A stretch of 64,000 bases of DNA from Dipteris shenzhenensis (Eukaryota; Polypodiophyta; Polypodiopsida; Gleicheniales): assembly GCA_047967505.1 (NCBI GenBank), contig CM106538.1; one strand, written 5' to 3'. Position numbers and translations under genes: made by a program. Shown here one piece after another: positions 1 through 10,600 of the stretch. Under the pieces are notes generated by a model. It was not told the DNA's origin and did not search any database. It saw nothing but the letters and a program-made list of their open reading frames with translations. Each line of letters begins with the position of its first letter. Within the stretch, counting starts at the first letter, position 1.

Positions 1-47
1 GGACAACCCTTTCTTACCAATCTCTACTTCTGTTGTGGAGTTAACCC

Positions 48-530
48 TCAAGGAAATATGCCTTCTTCCACATATTGCTGAACATCTTGCAGTTCTGGCC
101 ATCCAGTGTCTACCAAAGAAACCACCCCCTGGTCTTGGATTACAATGGCTTGAGTAGCTAACTCATGTGCCCTTTGATTTTCTTTTCTATTTATATGAAC
201 AAACTTGCAAAAATCAAGTTGACTACATAGTGCCATAGCCTTTTGATTAAGCTCCTTCAAATGAGGACTTCTGGTCTTGTAATGCCCTTGCATTTACTTT
301 ATAATAAGCTGAGAATCTCCTCTTACTTCCAATTCTTTAACTTGACTTTGAAGACAACCCTCCAGACCAAGAATCAAAGCATTATACTCAGCTGCATTGT
401 TAGTTGTGATACTTGGAAGCTCTTGTCCTCTTGCCCATACTTCTTGACCTTAAGAATTCATCAAGACCATCCCTCCGGCTCCTTGTTGGCGTGAAGGACT
501 AAAAGCCCCATCAAAATACAAAACAAAAGC
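48..530 (-). pseudogene. Second (plant/archaeal-type) RNase H domain of the Ty3 element
   Basis: On the minus strand a typical RNase HI-like fold is recognisable: a first-strand FDGA motif near 504-515, an AEYNALILGL helix near 375-400, GDSQLI near 299-322, and a C-terminal HINRKENQRAHELA segment near 170-215. These correspond to the Asp, Glu, Asp and final basic/His-containing elements of the family. The domain lies downstream of the ordinary gypsy RNase H and would help remove the RNA strand or tRNA primer during reverse transcription. The frame is broken by a shift near 490 and by TAA stops near 450 and 295, so no functional enzyme is encoded. The same domain type recurs at 50,715-50,990. 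Confidence 0.75.
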
Positions 531-589
531 TGTTGGTGGTATATCTCTTTGATCTTTAATGTTTCCTTACATTTCTTTTCTTCTCCTAG

Positions 590-1125
590 ATCCTCTCGTC
601 CCGTGAGCAAATCTACCATAGTGGACCTAGTGGTATTTTCAGTGACAAAAGAGAAAGAAGAGAACTCTTGAAGCTTTGACAACCATTTTGCAAATCTCCC
701 CCCAGGATTAGGCTTGCGAACTAGATATGCTAATACAGATTGAGAGGTAAGGAAGAAAAATGGTCGAGGTAATAAATAGGAGCAAAACGTTTTGACTGAA
801 AACACTAAAGAGAGAGATTGCTGCTCCATTTCTTCATACCTTGTTTCCACATCTGTAAGCTATCGGCTGGCATAATACATGGGTTGCATTCTACTTGCCT
901 CTCCTTTTTGTAGCAATACAGCACCAACTGAATGCAAAGATACACTTGGATTTACATATAAGTCTTGAGCCCAATAAGGGGGCTTCAATATTGGGCCCTT
1001 ACTCATGGCCTCCTTAAGTTGCTGGAAAGACTCTTGTTGCCATTGAAAAGAAACTCCTTTTCTTGTCAACAAGTTCATGGGATGCACTATCTCTGTGAAA
1101 TCATCACAAAAGCATTGATAATACT
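590..1125 (-). pseudogene. Ty3 RNase H domain (connection plus RNase H)
   Basis: Two minus-strand frames cover this block. The right part (860-1,087) holds the RT-RNase H connection with PMYYASR, which typically precedes the RNase H of plant gypsy elements. The left part (about 590-850) has TRYEEMEQQSLSLVFSVKTF and a VDLLTGRE tail. It follows the reverse transcriptase directly. The two frames are separated by a frameshift or stop near 855, and further breaks follow towards 490. In the intact family this domain degrades the RNA of the RNA:DNA hybrid. Confidence 0.75.
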
Positions 1126-2280
1126 TGCTCTTTCCTAGAATTTTGCGAACACTAGTCTCTCAGGACTTGGCAATGCCATGATTGCTTGAACCTTATCAGG
1201 ATCTATTTTTAGGCCTTCTTCAGACACAATATGCCCCAATAAGACTACTTTTATTTGATCCAAATGACACTTGCTAGGATTTAGACACCCTTTTGCTTCA
1301 TCAATCCTAGCTAAGGCCATCTTTAACTTCTCCATGTGATCTATGCACTGAGAATAAATGCAAAAATCATCCAAAAACACCCTTATGAACTTTCCTAAGT
1401 AAGGCTCCAGGACTTGACTCATGAACCTTTGAAATGTAGGTGGTGCATTGGTCAACCCAAAAGGCATCACTCTGTAAGCCAAAAATCCCCAAGGTGTGAC
1501 AAATGATGTTTTCTTTTGATCTTGCTCTTGAATACGAATTTGAAAGTACCTAGAATACCCATCACATACAGAATACATCTCATGCCCTACTACTTGGTCT
1601 AGTATTTCATCTTGGAATGGCAAAGGAAAATGATCCCTCTTAGTGCATGCATTCAAAGGATGAAAGTCCACAAAAACCCACCACTTATTTCCTTTCTTTG
1701 GTGTGACAACTACAGGAGATATCCATTCTGAATCATCAATAGGAAAGATGAATCCCGCCTCAAGTAGTTGTGTTACCTCTTTCTTTAGTGCCTCAGCTCG
1801 GATCACCCCCAATTGCCTTAAGTGTTGCACAACTCGCTTGCTTTCTGGCTTCAACTCAATCTTGTGCTCCACAAGAGAGACTGGCCGAACCTGTGAATAG
1901 CTTGTTGTAAAGAGACATGGAAAATCATCTAACATATCCAAGTACTGGAGCTTCTCACTACTTGATAGAGAATCACCAAGAAGCTCTTCATTGCATTGGC
2001 ATCGTTTAGTGTGCTCCACATCCTCCACATGAAGTGTCTCTACAGGATGTTCTTGCACCACCACCTTGTTCCTTCCTGACTCATCCTGATCAGCACCAAG
2101 ACAAAGACCAAAGGCCACTCCTTCCACCTCACCCTCTGACTTGGACTCCTCGGAGCTACACCCTGTCTCTTCTTCTTCTTCAGTTAAGTCAGAGCTTGAA
2201 CTCTCTGATGTTGAAGACTCCTCCTTAACAACTTCCTTTTTGCAGCTTCTGATGTTGTAGGACACCTTCTTATCATTTCC
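1126..2280 (-). pseudogene. Ty3/gypsy reverse transcriptase
   Basis: A 376-residue open frame (2,265-1,135) encodes an acidic Ser/Glu-rich N-terminal spacer followed by a reverse transcriptase. Visible landmarks in order are SPVVVTPKKGNKWW, VFVDFHPLNACTKRDHFPLP, the SVCDGYSRYFQI finger/palm motif with the first catalytic Asp, MPFGLTNAPPTFQ, and the catalytic box VFLDDF near 1,363-1,383 (FLDD in place of the usual YLDD or YVDD). LGHIVSEEGLKIDP closes the domain. The frame opens just after a TGA that separates it from the protease part. The RT core itself is uninterrupted, but the polyprotein is not. Confidence 0.88.
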
Positions 2281-2530
2281 TCACAAAATCAATTCTCCAG
2301 TATCCCACTTTTGAACAGCCTTCACCTTGCGTAGCCAAGGCCTTCCCAAAATCAATGGATAGGCACATGCATCTGGCTTGGTAGGGATCACCTGAAAAGT
2401 AGTTGGCACAGAAATTCCACATACATCCACTTCTAGATTCTTCACAACTCCCAAGGTCTTAACCCTAGTGTTGTCAGCCAATTTGATGTGATAAGGAGAG
2501 GTAGTACTAGAGTATTTTAAATCAGCATGT
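2281..2530 (-). pseudogene. Ty3 aspartic protease, C-terminal half
   Basis: The minus-strand frame carries KLADNTRVKTLG, the VDVCGISVPTTFQV strands and LGRPWLRK, which are the second half of a retropepsin-like domain of plant gypsy elements. The first half, with the DGGAS active site, lies at 7,947-8,226; copia-1 separates the two. The duplicated target is CATGT on this side and CATCT on the other side (plus strand). Confidence 0.78.
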
Positions 2531-2714
2531 TGAGAGTGCTCTCAACGGAAGCAAGAACGGAAGAGGGAGAGAGAGCCAGAGAGAGAGACAGAGAGCCACA
2601 CAAGTTTTGGTGGGTGCAGAACCACCCTAATCTTCTTTTTCATTCATTTATATATGTGTTTGAGTATGGTACATAACCGGGGTTAATAAGGCACAGTGAC
2701 CTTTAACCCCCACA
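2531..2714 (-). repeat. Copia-1 3' LTR (184 bp) with adjacent polypurine tract
   Basis: This 184 bp repeat matches 7,835-7,946 at both ends. It includes a GA-rich stretch and TATATATG near 2,650. On the minus strand the sequence immediately before it reads AAGTGGGAGG, a polypurine tract. The 5' copy lacks an internal block of about 72 bp that is present here. Confidence 0.88.
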
Positions 2715-2719
2715 ACCTC

Positions 2720-3966
2720 CCACTTAAAGGACAATGTGCCTTTAGGGGAGAACAACCAGAGAGCATACTATCCAATGCCCATCAATACATGACAATACTC
2801 AAACCGCTGTTGACTAGGTAGACTCTTCGTCAGCATATCTGCAGGGTTATCATCTGTATGAACCTTGACAAGCTCTATGCGCTTGTCCTCAAGTACCTCC
2901 CTGATGAAATGGTACCAAATGCAATGTCTGGTCTAGTAGCTATCATAGCATACATAAGACTGCCAACTACTGATGCATAAGGAACCTTGGCCATCATGGC
3001 CCTTTCCTCATCTGATTTGGGACTATCTGTATGACTCAGTTTCACATATGGAGGCAATGGAGTACTCACTGCCTTCCCCCCCTCCATATTGAAACGCTGC
3101 AATACTTTTGTAACATACTCTTTTTGTGAAAGCCAAAGGAGTTTCCTACTCCGATCACGCGTGATGCGCATACCAAGAATATGACCTGCAAATCCCAAAT
3201 CCTTCATATCAAAGGCCTCATGCAACTTGGCCTTTAATGCATCTAGCTCATAAGTATTCTTGCTAGCCAATAGCATATCATCCACATATAGTGCCAGGAT
3301 TATCAGGCTACTATCCTTAGCCCTTTTAGTGTAGAGGCAGTGATCAATTTCACTCCTTCTAAAACCCTGGGACCGAATGAAAGCATCAAACTTTTGATAC
3401 CATTCTCTAGGTGCTTGCTTAAGACCATAGAGACTCTTTTTCAGCTTGCAAACTAAATGCTCTTTGCCCTTTTCTTCAAAGCCTTCCGGCTGCACCATGT
3501 AGATGTCCTCATGCAAATCCCCATGCAAGAAAGCTGTCTTGACATCCATTTGCATAAGCTCCATATCCTCTACTGCCACTAGTCCAAGCATGCATCTAAG
3601 TGTGGCAATCTTCACAACCGGAGAGAATATCTCATCAAAGTCCACACCCTTCTCTTGCTTGAACCCTTTAGCAACCAATCGGGCCTTGTACCTAGGCACA
3701 TCATCACCTGTGACCTTCATTTTGTAGACCCATTTACATGGCAATGCTTTCTTTCCATGTGGCAAAGAAACCAAGTCCCAAGTCTTATTCTTCATAAGTG
3801 AACTCATCTCTGATTGCATAGCATACTCCCACTTGCGTTGATCCTCACGCATCATAGCCTCTTTGTAGCAAGAAGGCTCCCTGCAATCAGTAAGCATTAC
3901 ATAGTCTACCCCTGGAACAAACCTATCAGGCAATCTAGACACTCTAGATGATCTTCTCAAGGGCAT
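2720..3966 (-). pseudogene. Copia-1 reverse transcriptase and truncated RNase H
   Basis: The minus-strand frame from 3,966 holds a Ty1/copia RT: CKWVYKMKVTGDD, RYKARLVAKGFKQ, MQMDVKTAFLHGDLHEDIYM, KLKKSLYGLKQAPREWY and the catalytic LALYVDDMLLAS near 3,270-3,300. The connection runs to GSLMYAMIATRPDIAFG. At about 2,930 the reading jumps straight to a segment equivalent to the end of RNase H (YHFIREVLEDK, then DNPADMLTKSL and a stop). The central RNase H catalytic part is therefore deleted. An amber codon at 3,976-3,978 separates this block from integrase. Confidence 0.88.
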
Positions 3967-3975
3967 TTCAGCTTG

Positions 3976-5970
3976 CTATCCCACTTGCATATCAGCCACA
4001 TTTGGCTCATCATTTCCACCAATAGATGATCCATCATCTACCCTTGATTGTATACCTGTGGGAGTACTTGGTTGTACCATTTCTTGCACATTTGGTGCAT
4101 GGACAGCTTGCTGTCTATCAACATATGTAGGTGGATTCACATCCTGAAAAGTGATTCTTCTCATTTCCACATCCCTCATGGGTGCCTTATGCATCTTCTT
4201 CTCATTGAAGACCACATCATGGCTGCGTATGATCTTCTTTGCTTCTGGATCCCAGAGACGATAGCCCATCTCTCCACTTTCACCATAACCCAGAATGATG
4301 CATTTCCTAGACTTAGGATCTAGCTTCTTTCGAAGCTCTTTTGGCACATGTGCATATGCCTCACACCCAAATATACGCAAATGAGAGTAAGAGGGCTTCT
4401 TGCCACTCCACGCCTCTTCAGGAATACCACCATCCAAACTCTTACTAGGTGATCTATTGATCACATGCACTGCAGTCTTCATTGCCTCAGCCCAAAAACC
4501 ACAAGAAAGACTTGCATTGGAAAGCATGCATTGCAACCTTTCTTGAATGGTACGGTTCATCTTTTCTGCAACTGGATTTTGCTCTGGAGTACGAGGGGAT
4601 GTAAGCTCCCTCTTAATCCCACGAGTATCACAGAAATGCTGAAAGTCATGAGAGAGATACTCTCCACCATTGTCAGTCCGTAGGCATTTAAGCATTCTAC
4701 CTGACTGATTCTCAACCAAGGCCAGCCATTTCTGAAATACCTGGAACACATCACTCTTCCGAGCTATAGCATAAGCCCACACTTTCCTAGTTGTATCATC
4801 AATGAATGTCACATAGTATTCAGCCCCGCCTAATGACCGTGTAGGCATGGGACCACATACGTCTGAATGCACCAAATCAAGCTTTTCAAACTCTTTCTTT
4901 CCCCTTCTTTTATGGGCTGATTGAGTCTGCTTCCCATAGAGACAATGCTCACAAAATTCAAAATCAGAGAAACTCAAATGCGGTACATAACCCAAACGGC
5001 ATAAGAGTTTCATTCCATTCTGGCTCATGTGCCCCAACCTGCAATGCCACAAAGAAGTGCTTGGCTGCTCAGTTATTGCAACAACATGATCAAATACCCC
5101 TGATACATGTAAGGGATACAAAGTCCCACACTTGGCACCCCTGGCCAAAAGCATAGAGCCCTTCTGAATTTTCCAACTCTGAAAGCCAAAAGTGGTGTGA
5201 AAACCAGCATCATCTAGCTGACCCACTGAAAGAAGACTCTTGGTCAGCTTAGGCACATGTCTCACATGTTTCAAAACAAATGCAGACCCATTTGCAAAAG
5301 AAAACTTTATGTCACCTGCTCCCACTATGTCACATGCATAGTCATTTCCAAGATGCACACAACCTGTCTTTCCACTGTCATAAGTGGAGAACCATTCCCT
5401 ATGGGGAGTAACATGGAATGAAGCACCAGAATCCAAAATCCAATCCTGGGAATATGCATCATCTGAAGTGGCAAGCAACTCTGCAGATAAAGTAGACATG
5501 AAGAGAACATCATTGTCACTATCATGTGTGACTGCATTGATCTCCTCGATCTTCACTTTTCCTTTGTCCTCCCTTGGACTCTCTTCCTTTTGATTTGCAC
5601 CCCAATTTGCATTCTTTTTCTTATCCTTTTGCTCTCTTTTCAGCTTGTAGCAATCCTTTTTCATATGGCCCTTCTTGCCACAGTGGTAACACTCAATGTT
5701 TCGTGCCCTGGATTTGCTACGAGACTTCCCTCTTTCTTGGGACTTCCCCCTGAACTGTGATCTGCCCCTTTGCACATTTAAGGCTGCATCCTGCTTGTTG
5801 CCATCCATAGACTTCCGTCTAATCTCCTCGGCCAACAAGCTACCCACAACATCATCAAATTTCAGTACTCCACCAGGTGCAGAGTTACTGACAGCTGTAC
5901 GGAAGGTATCCCATGAGGATGGCAATGAACATAAGAGAAATATTGCCTTAGTCTCCGCATCAAAATTCAT
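3976..5970 (-). pseudogene. Copia-1 gag C-terminus, protease and integrase
   Basis: A 664-residue frame contains, in order, the gag end with a CCHC knuckle CYHCGKKGHMKKDC (5,650-5,691), the protease active site WILDSGASFHVT near 5,402-5,440, the integrase zinc-binding segment (HCRLGHMSQNGMKLL, then CEHCLYGKQ), and the integrase core with HSDVCGPMPTRSLGGAEYY, LRTDNGGEYLS and EQNPVAEKMNRT, which supply the D, D and E positions. It ends in the GKKPSYSHLRIFGCEAY region that precedes RT. The frame is open throughout but is closed off by TAG at both ends. Confidence 0.9.
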
Positions 5971-5985
5971 TTTCTGAGCCTGAAG

Positions 5986-6393
5986 CTAGCTGAAAATAAT
6001 ATTGAATTCATTCAAGTGAGAAGCAATGGAGACCCCTTCCTTCATCTGTAGCTCAAACAACCTCTTCATGAGGTAAACTTTATTAGAGGCAGTTTCCTTC
6101 TCATAAGTGGCACACAGTTTCTTCCACAAATCTTCCGTAGTCTGCTCATTTACTACTGTGAAATAAACTGACTCTGCAAGATGAAGTCTAATAGTAGACT
6201 TTGCTAATGCATCCAACTCATTCCAATCATCCTCAGACATATTTGCAGGCTTAGCTTCAATCCCTGCCAAGGGTTTAATCTGCTTCTTTTGAATAAGCAC
6301 ATCCCTTATCTGTTCTTTCCACAAAGAAAAGTTTGTCCCATCAAACTTTTTAATGCTGAAAAACTCCTTTTCAGACGTGGAAGAGGATGCCAT
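5986..6393 (-). pseudogene. Copia-1 gag N-terminal region
   Basis: The likely start is the ATG at 6,393-6,391 (MASSSTSEKEF), placed just before KKFDGTNFSLWKEQIRD, the typical opening of plant copia gag. The frame runs through TTEDLWKKLCATYEKET and LFELQMKEGVSIASHLNEF to an amber stop at 5,986-5,988, where related gag proteins normally continue (IIFS then LQAQ). The next block resumes in another stretch at 5,970. The protein would form virus-like particles in the intact element. Confidence 0.82.
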
Positions 6394-7820
6394 GATGCAA
6401 ATAAAGCAAAATCCCAAATGCTAGTACCTGCAAGAGAGAATCACACCAAATACTAGGTGCACCAAATGTGTATGCCACAATAGACTGAAATATCACCAAA
6501 GCTCAAAGCTCAAAGCATCAAAAGATGCATCTGACTCATGTGCATATACTATGCATCCATATGAGCAAATCTGGCCCAAAAGAAAATGCCAATAAGTGCC
6601 AAATGACTCAAGCATAAACACTGTCCACTGGCATATGCATCAATAATGTCTCATCCAAGAGAGCATAGCACTATCAGTGCATCACCTGCAATGTGTCAAA
6701 GCTGTCCCTCAGCATAAAATAGCATCCATGTGCAAGGCGTCCATAAAAAATAGCATCCCACAAGGCAATTTGGGCCTATCAGCGCATCCAACAAGGACCG
6801 CAATGCATCCAAATGGCCTATAAATCATCCACTGCAACCCAATGCACACCACGAATGAGCGCACAACACTGCTCAAACTGCAACCAGAGTGATCTGCATA
6901 AGGTATGCTCAAGAAATCATAGTCCCACGGTAATGAGCGCTACTGAAAATAGGACCTGAGATGCTTCAAAACATGGGCGCCATCACATAATTGGACTCAG
7001 CAAGAAAATCTGCAAATATCTCTCTTCTACCAGAACTCCAAAATCCCAACCGATGAGTGAGAAATGGGAGTCAATACTTATCCACTGCCATGTGGCATAA
7101 ATCTAAGGTTTCAAAACCTTAGTATGAAAAATGCATAACAGAGAGACGAAATCGAATACACAGAGATTTATAACTCTGAAAATCCTCCACCGAATCACGC
7201 AAGAACTGATAGGTAGGGGTTTTTGGGCGTCCGGAACGCAATGGGACAGACGGTTTTGGAAACCGTGGCCTCAATCACTGGGTCCAACACACGGACTAAA
7301 AAAGGTTTTTGGAAACAGAGCTATCTGTAAACTCCACCGGAGTGCGAATGATGAGCAACATAGAAGTTTTAGGACCTCCTGAGTCCACCGGAACTGACAG
7401 ATCTGCAAATGGTTGCTCCAAACTTGAGTTCCAACACCCGGGCAAAAAACGCAGGAACTGACACAGTGAGTCAGAAATCCAATGAAATGATCCCAGATTC
7501 AAGAATGAAGGTGTTTCCAAGCTCCTGAAGTAATGTGGACACCAAAAGCAAGCAATAGTTGCCTCTACAAGTCAATATGGAGTCTCTGTCATCGAACGGA
7601 ACAGGGAAAAGCTCAAAAAACGACTTTTTCTTTGAAAGCTCTTAACAGGCTCTCAAAACCACTTCGTAAAGCCAAAGTGACTTTTCCAAAGGTTCCTCCA
7701 AGGTCTCTGCACACTTGGATGCAAGTAAAGTCACCCACAAAGCTTCCCACAGAGCTTCTCCTTCCTCCCACAGAGCTGCTGAGCTTCAAGCATTCACGCA
7801 CGCTCAGCTAGATCACCCGG
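6394..7820 (-). other. Copia-1 long untranslated leader
   Basis: About 1.4 kb lies between the primer-binding site and the gag start, which is long for a copia element. It contains no frame I recognise. The sequence is not low-complexity. It may be packaging or translation-control sequence, an acquired fragment, or a decayed upstream frame. Confidence 0.55.
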
Positions 7821-7832
7821 GCTCTGATACCA
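7821..7832 (-). promoter_or_regulatory. Copia-1 primer-binding site (tRNA-iMet)
   Basis: On the minus strand this reads TGGTATCAGAGC, the complement of the 3' end of plant initiator tRNA-Met. It lies 2 nt downstream of the 5' LTR end and fixes both the element's orientation and the LTR border. Confidence 0.93.
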
Positions 7833-7834
7833 GT

Positions 7835-7946
7835 TGAGAGTGCTCTCAACGGAAGCAAGAACGGAAGAGGGAGAGAGAGCGAGAGAGAGAGACAGAGAGC
7901 CACACAAGTTTTGGTGGGTGCAGAACCACCTCCTTTAACCCCCACA
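7835..7946 (-). repeat. Copia-1 5' LTR, internally deleted (112 bp)
   Basis: The ends match the 3' LTR at 2,531-2,714, but a block of about 72 bp is missing between the ACCACC and CCTTTAACCCCC segments. The missing block contains the TATA-like stretch, so this LTR probably lost its promoter. Confidence 0.88.
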
Positions 7947-8788
7947 CATCTATCATGGTCTTCTCACTCATGACATTAATCGATGCACCTCCATCAATGT
8001 ACACATTAGAAATCACTTGACCATCAATGATCACATCAACCACAAGTACATCATCACCAACATCTATATCTACCTTTTGAACAGCAGGGATGGAACTTTT
8101 TTTCTTTTTCTTCTTTGACACTCTTGTGCTTGCTAGCTTTCCCCATTCCTTCCATAGTTTTGGAGACAAAGCAAGTAATTGACCAAAGGTGATATGAGCT
8201 TCCTTTTGTTTAAGGTCGGACAACAAGTCATAGCTTCCAATTCCTTGTCCTAAGGGAAAGTCTGACTGGCTAATTCTCCTTCTAGATGCCTTCTTTTTCT
8301 TACTATGGTGTTCCTCTTCCTAATGTTCCTCATCTACTTCTTCCTTGCTTTTTTCTTCTTCTTTTGCTTTACGATGCCCCTGTTTAGCCATCATTACCTC
8401 TCTTTTCTCATCCCTTGAAGAAGCTTCTAACAAGGATACTTGTTTTTCTTCTTTCTTTCTCAGTATAGGACACTCGGTGCGATAGTGACCTTTTTCATTA
8501 CATTCATAGCAAGTGACCCCACTCTTATCTCGAGGCCTATCTTCACTCTTTGGTGGTTGTCGTGCATTAACCAAATGCAATTTCAAATCAGCAAACTTTG
8601 CCATCAATTGGGAGATATTATGATCTAACTCAGAGGACTTTGGTACCTGAGGAGTGCCCATTACCTCCACCTTAGAAGTTGAAGCTGTTGAAGACACAAA
8701 AGAGGAATCGATCTTTAGAGAAGCTTCTTTCTTGGTCGCAATGCGAAGTGCCTCCATGTATGTTATTGGATCTTTACTCATTACTTTT
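7947..8788 (-). pseudogene. Ty3 gag C-terminus, CCHC knuckle and protease N-terminal half
   Basis: The minus strand from 8,788 continues the gag interrupted by copia-2: MSKDPITYMEALRIATKKE, then a Ser-rich linker, then the zinc knuckle CYECNEKGHYRTEC (8,470-8,511) and a Lys/Glu-rich tail. A second frame (8,226-7,947) gives DVIIDGQVISNVYIDGGAS with INVMSEKTM, the retropepsin active site (DGGAS, near 7,967-8,002). The protease continues at 2,530 beyond copia-1. One frameshift near 8,230-8,320 separates gag from protease. A near-identical piece of this gag tail recurs at 17,486-17,587. Confidence 0.85.
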
Positions 8789-9130
8789 TTCTGAGATATC
8801 GAGCTCCACTCGTGATATGCCAGGGTGACCATTGTGCATTTATGTCACTGACTTGTTAGCTACATATGCGGTTGGTACACCGCCCATGAATAATAGCTGG
8901 ATGACAGCTATCCTTATGTACTCTAGTTCGTGTATGCCGCCTTAGTTAGATGAGTTTGGTTTGAGACCCACATATAGGGTTCTCCTATTTCTTTGTACTA
9001 GAGTTCTTTTGGCTTTCACAACTAAGAGAAGGAAAACTGTTTTCAGCCTCCACCTTTGTGTGTATTCCCCCATTGTGTATGTGAGAAAGCCGCAAGTGAG
9101 ACTCCTTCCTTCTCTCCCACTATCTTCACA
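8789..9130 (+). repeat. Copia-2 5' LTR (342 bp)
   Basis: It matches 13,921-14,273 but starts TTCTGAG instead of TGTTGAG and lacks about 11 bp around 8,935. It ends CTTCACA directly before the primer site. The shared GAGATATCGAGCTCC start and TATAGGGTTCTCC segment mark the family. Confidence 0.9.
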
Positions 9131-9142
9131 TGGTATCAAAGC
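9131..9142 (+). promoter_or_regulatory. Copia-2 primer-binding site (tRNA-iMet, one mutation)
   Basis: TGGTATCAAAGC directly follows the 5' LTR. The canonical site in copia-3 is TGGTATCAGAGC, so one G to A change has occurred. Confidence 0.88.
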
Positions 9143-9648
9143 CTCATTCATGGTAAGGAGCCCAAGAAAGCAAACCAAGTTTGCGGTGTCCTAGTAAGAG
9201 GACTAGTGTTGCTTTCCTTTTTTGAGTTTGGGAGCAAATCTCTACAGGTAGCACAGCCGGAAAGTGCAATGAGTGTACTGTCTCAGATTGAGATACCCTT
9301 CGTGGTGTGGTGAGAGGGCAATATATGCTGCGGGTGTAGGTGAAGCCCTCGGTGACTTTATTTTTTTGATTCGAGGCCATTTTGGAGGCAGAAGTTCTCC
9401 GCATGCACTGAGAAAAAGGCCATGTTTTCGCTATGTGACCACTGCTCTATAGGTTGGTGAAAAGTTCCCACAGAAATTGCATCGTATGCTTGTGCACAGA
9501 GATACTGGGAGTTATAGAAGTTGAGGCAAAATCGTCACTAGGAAGTGACTGTGTGGTCAAATACCACTTTCGTCAGTTTTGTAGATTTGCCTGCGTGAGG
9601 TAGAAGCTCTGTTTTTTGCAGTGATAGAATATTTTGCAGTGTTTTGTA

Positions 9649-10600
9649 ATGGCGTCTGATTCTCTTTCACAGATTGTCACTGAAAAGCTTGACAAGAACA
9701 ACTTCCAAGCATGGAAGTTTAGAATGACGAATTTTCTTATGGGAAAAGGCTATTGGGAGTTCATTACAGGAAATGAAGAAGAACCAATTCTTCCTAATGT
9801 TCCCAATCAACAAGAAATGTAGGCATTTAAAGAATGGCATGAGAGAGCTAGAAAAGTTATGTACTGGCTGTCTATCAGTATTTCGGATTCTATGATTGTG
9901 CATATTTAGGATGCAAGTACGCCAAAGGAGGCATGGGATACTTTGGCAAAAATGTACCAGCACAAATACATAAGCCAAGAAAATGCAGCTCAAGCAGGAG
10001 TTGCACAATGTGCAGAGAGAAAATATGAGCATCAATGACTACCACATGAAGGTGAAGAAAATTGCAAATGCACTTTCTTCCATTGGGTCGCCAGTGAAAG
10101 ATGATGATCTAGTTTCTGTGACCTTGAATGGTCTAGGAAAGGATTATGCACAATTCTGGACATCCATTGCCATCCGTGAAAAATTTCCTGATTTTGAGGA
10201 GTTCTTTGCTCTTCTAATTTCTAAAGAGCAGAGAAATGGTGGTGCATCTTCATCAGGAGGAACTTCAAAAGAAACTATCTTCTACTCAAATGCTGGAAGA
10301 GGTAGAGGCAGAGGTAGAGGAGGCCGATCTGGAGGCCATGGTAGAAATCAAAATATGCAGCAAACTCAAGAAAACCAGTCCTTTGGAGGAGGATGTGGTA
10401 ACTCTAGAGGCAAGGGGAGCCAAAGAGGTCATGGTGGATGGCAGAGAGGCCAAAATGCAAACAATAATGTTGAATGCTACGACTATGGTAAAATGGGTCA
10501 TATGGCTAAAGATTGCTACAAAAAGTAGGATGACATTATGAATGGAAAATTGCAGCAAGGCAATTATGCATTCTATAGTAAACAGGGTGATGACAAAAAT
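9649..10600 (+). pseudogene. Copia-2 gag
   Basis: The ATG at 9,649 (MASDSLSQIVTEKLDKNNF) matches the copia-3 gag start. Gag_pre-like segments follow (WLSISISDSMIVHI, then QELHNVQRENMSINDYHMK), then an Arg/Gly-rich GRGRGRGGRSGGHGRN tract and a damaged zinc knuckle (CYDYGKMGHMAKDC, second Cys changed to Tyr). In-frame amber stops lie at 9,820, 9,907 and 10,526, and a small indel near 9,960 shifts the frame. Copia-3 has CAG at 9,907 and 10,526, so those two arose from C to T changes. Confidence 0.85.

Larger units (their letters stand above)
2531..7946 (-). mobile_element. Copia-1: complete but defective Ty1/copia element nested in Ty3 protease gene
   Basis: The element is bounded by short LTRs (2,531-2,714 and 7,835-7,946) that begin TG and end CA, with 5 bp target duplications CATGT (2,526-2,530) and CATCT (7,947-7,951), one mismatch apart. 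A primer-binding site (7,821-7,832) and a polypurine tract next to the 3' LTR fit the minus orientation. Gene order is gag, protease, integrase, RT, RNase H, as in Ty1/copia. Amber stops separate gag (stop at 5,986) from the middle block and the middle block (stop at 3,976) from RT. RNase H carries a large internal deletion, so the copy cannot transpose on its own. Gag and RT style recall the Tnt1/Tork group, but I do not assign a lineage firmly. Confidence 0.9.
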
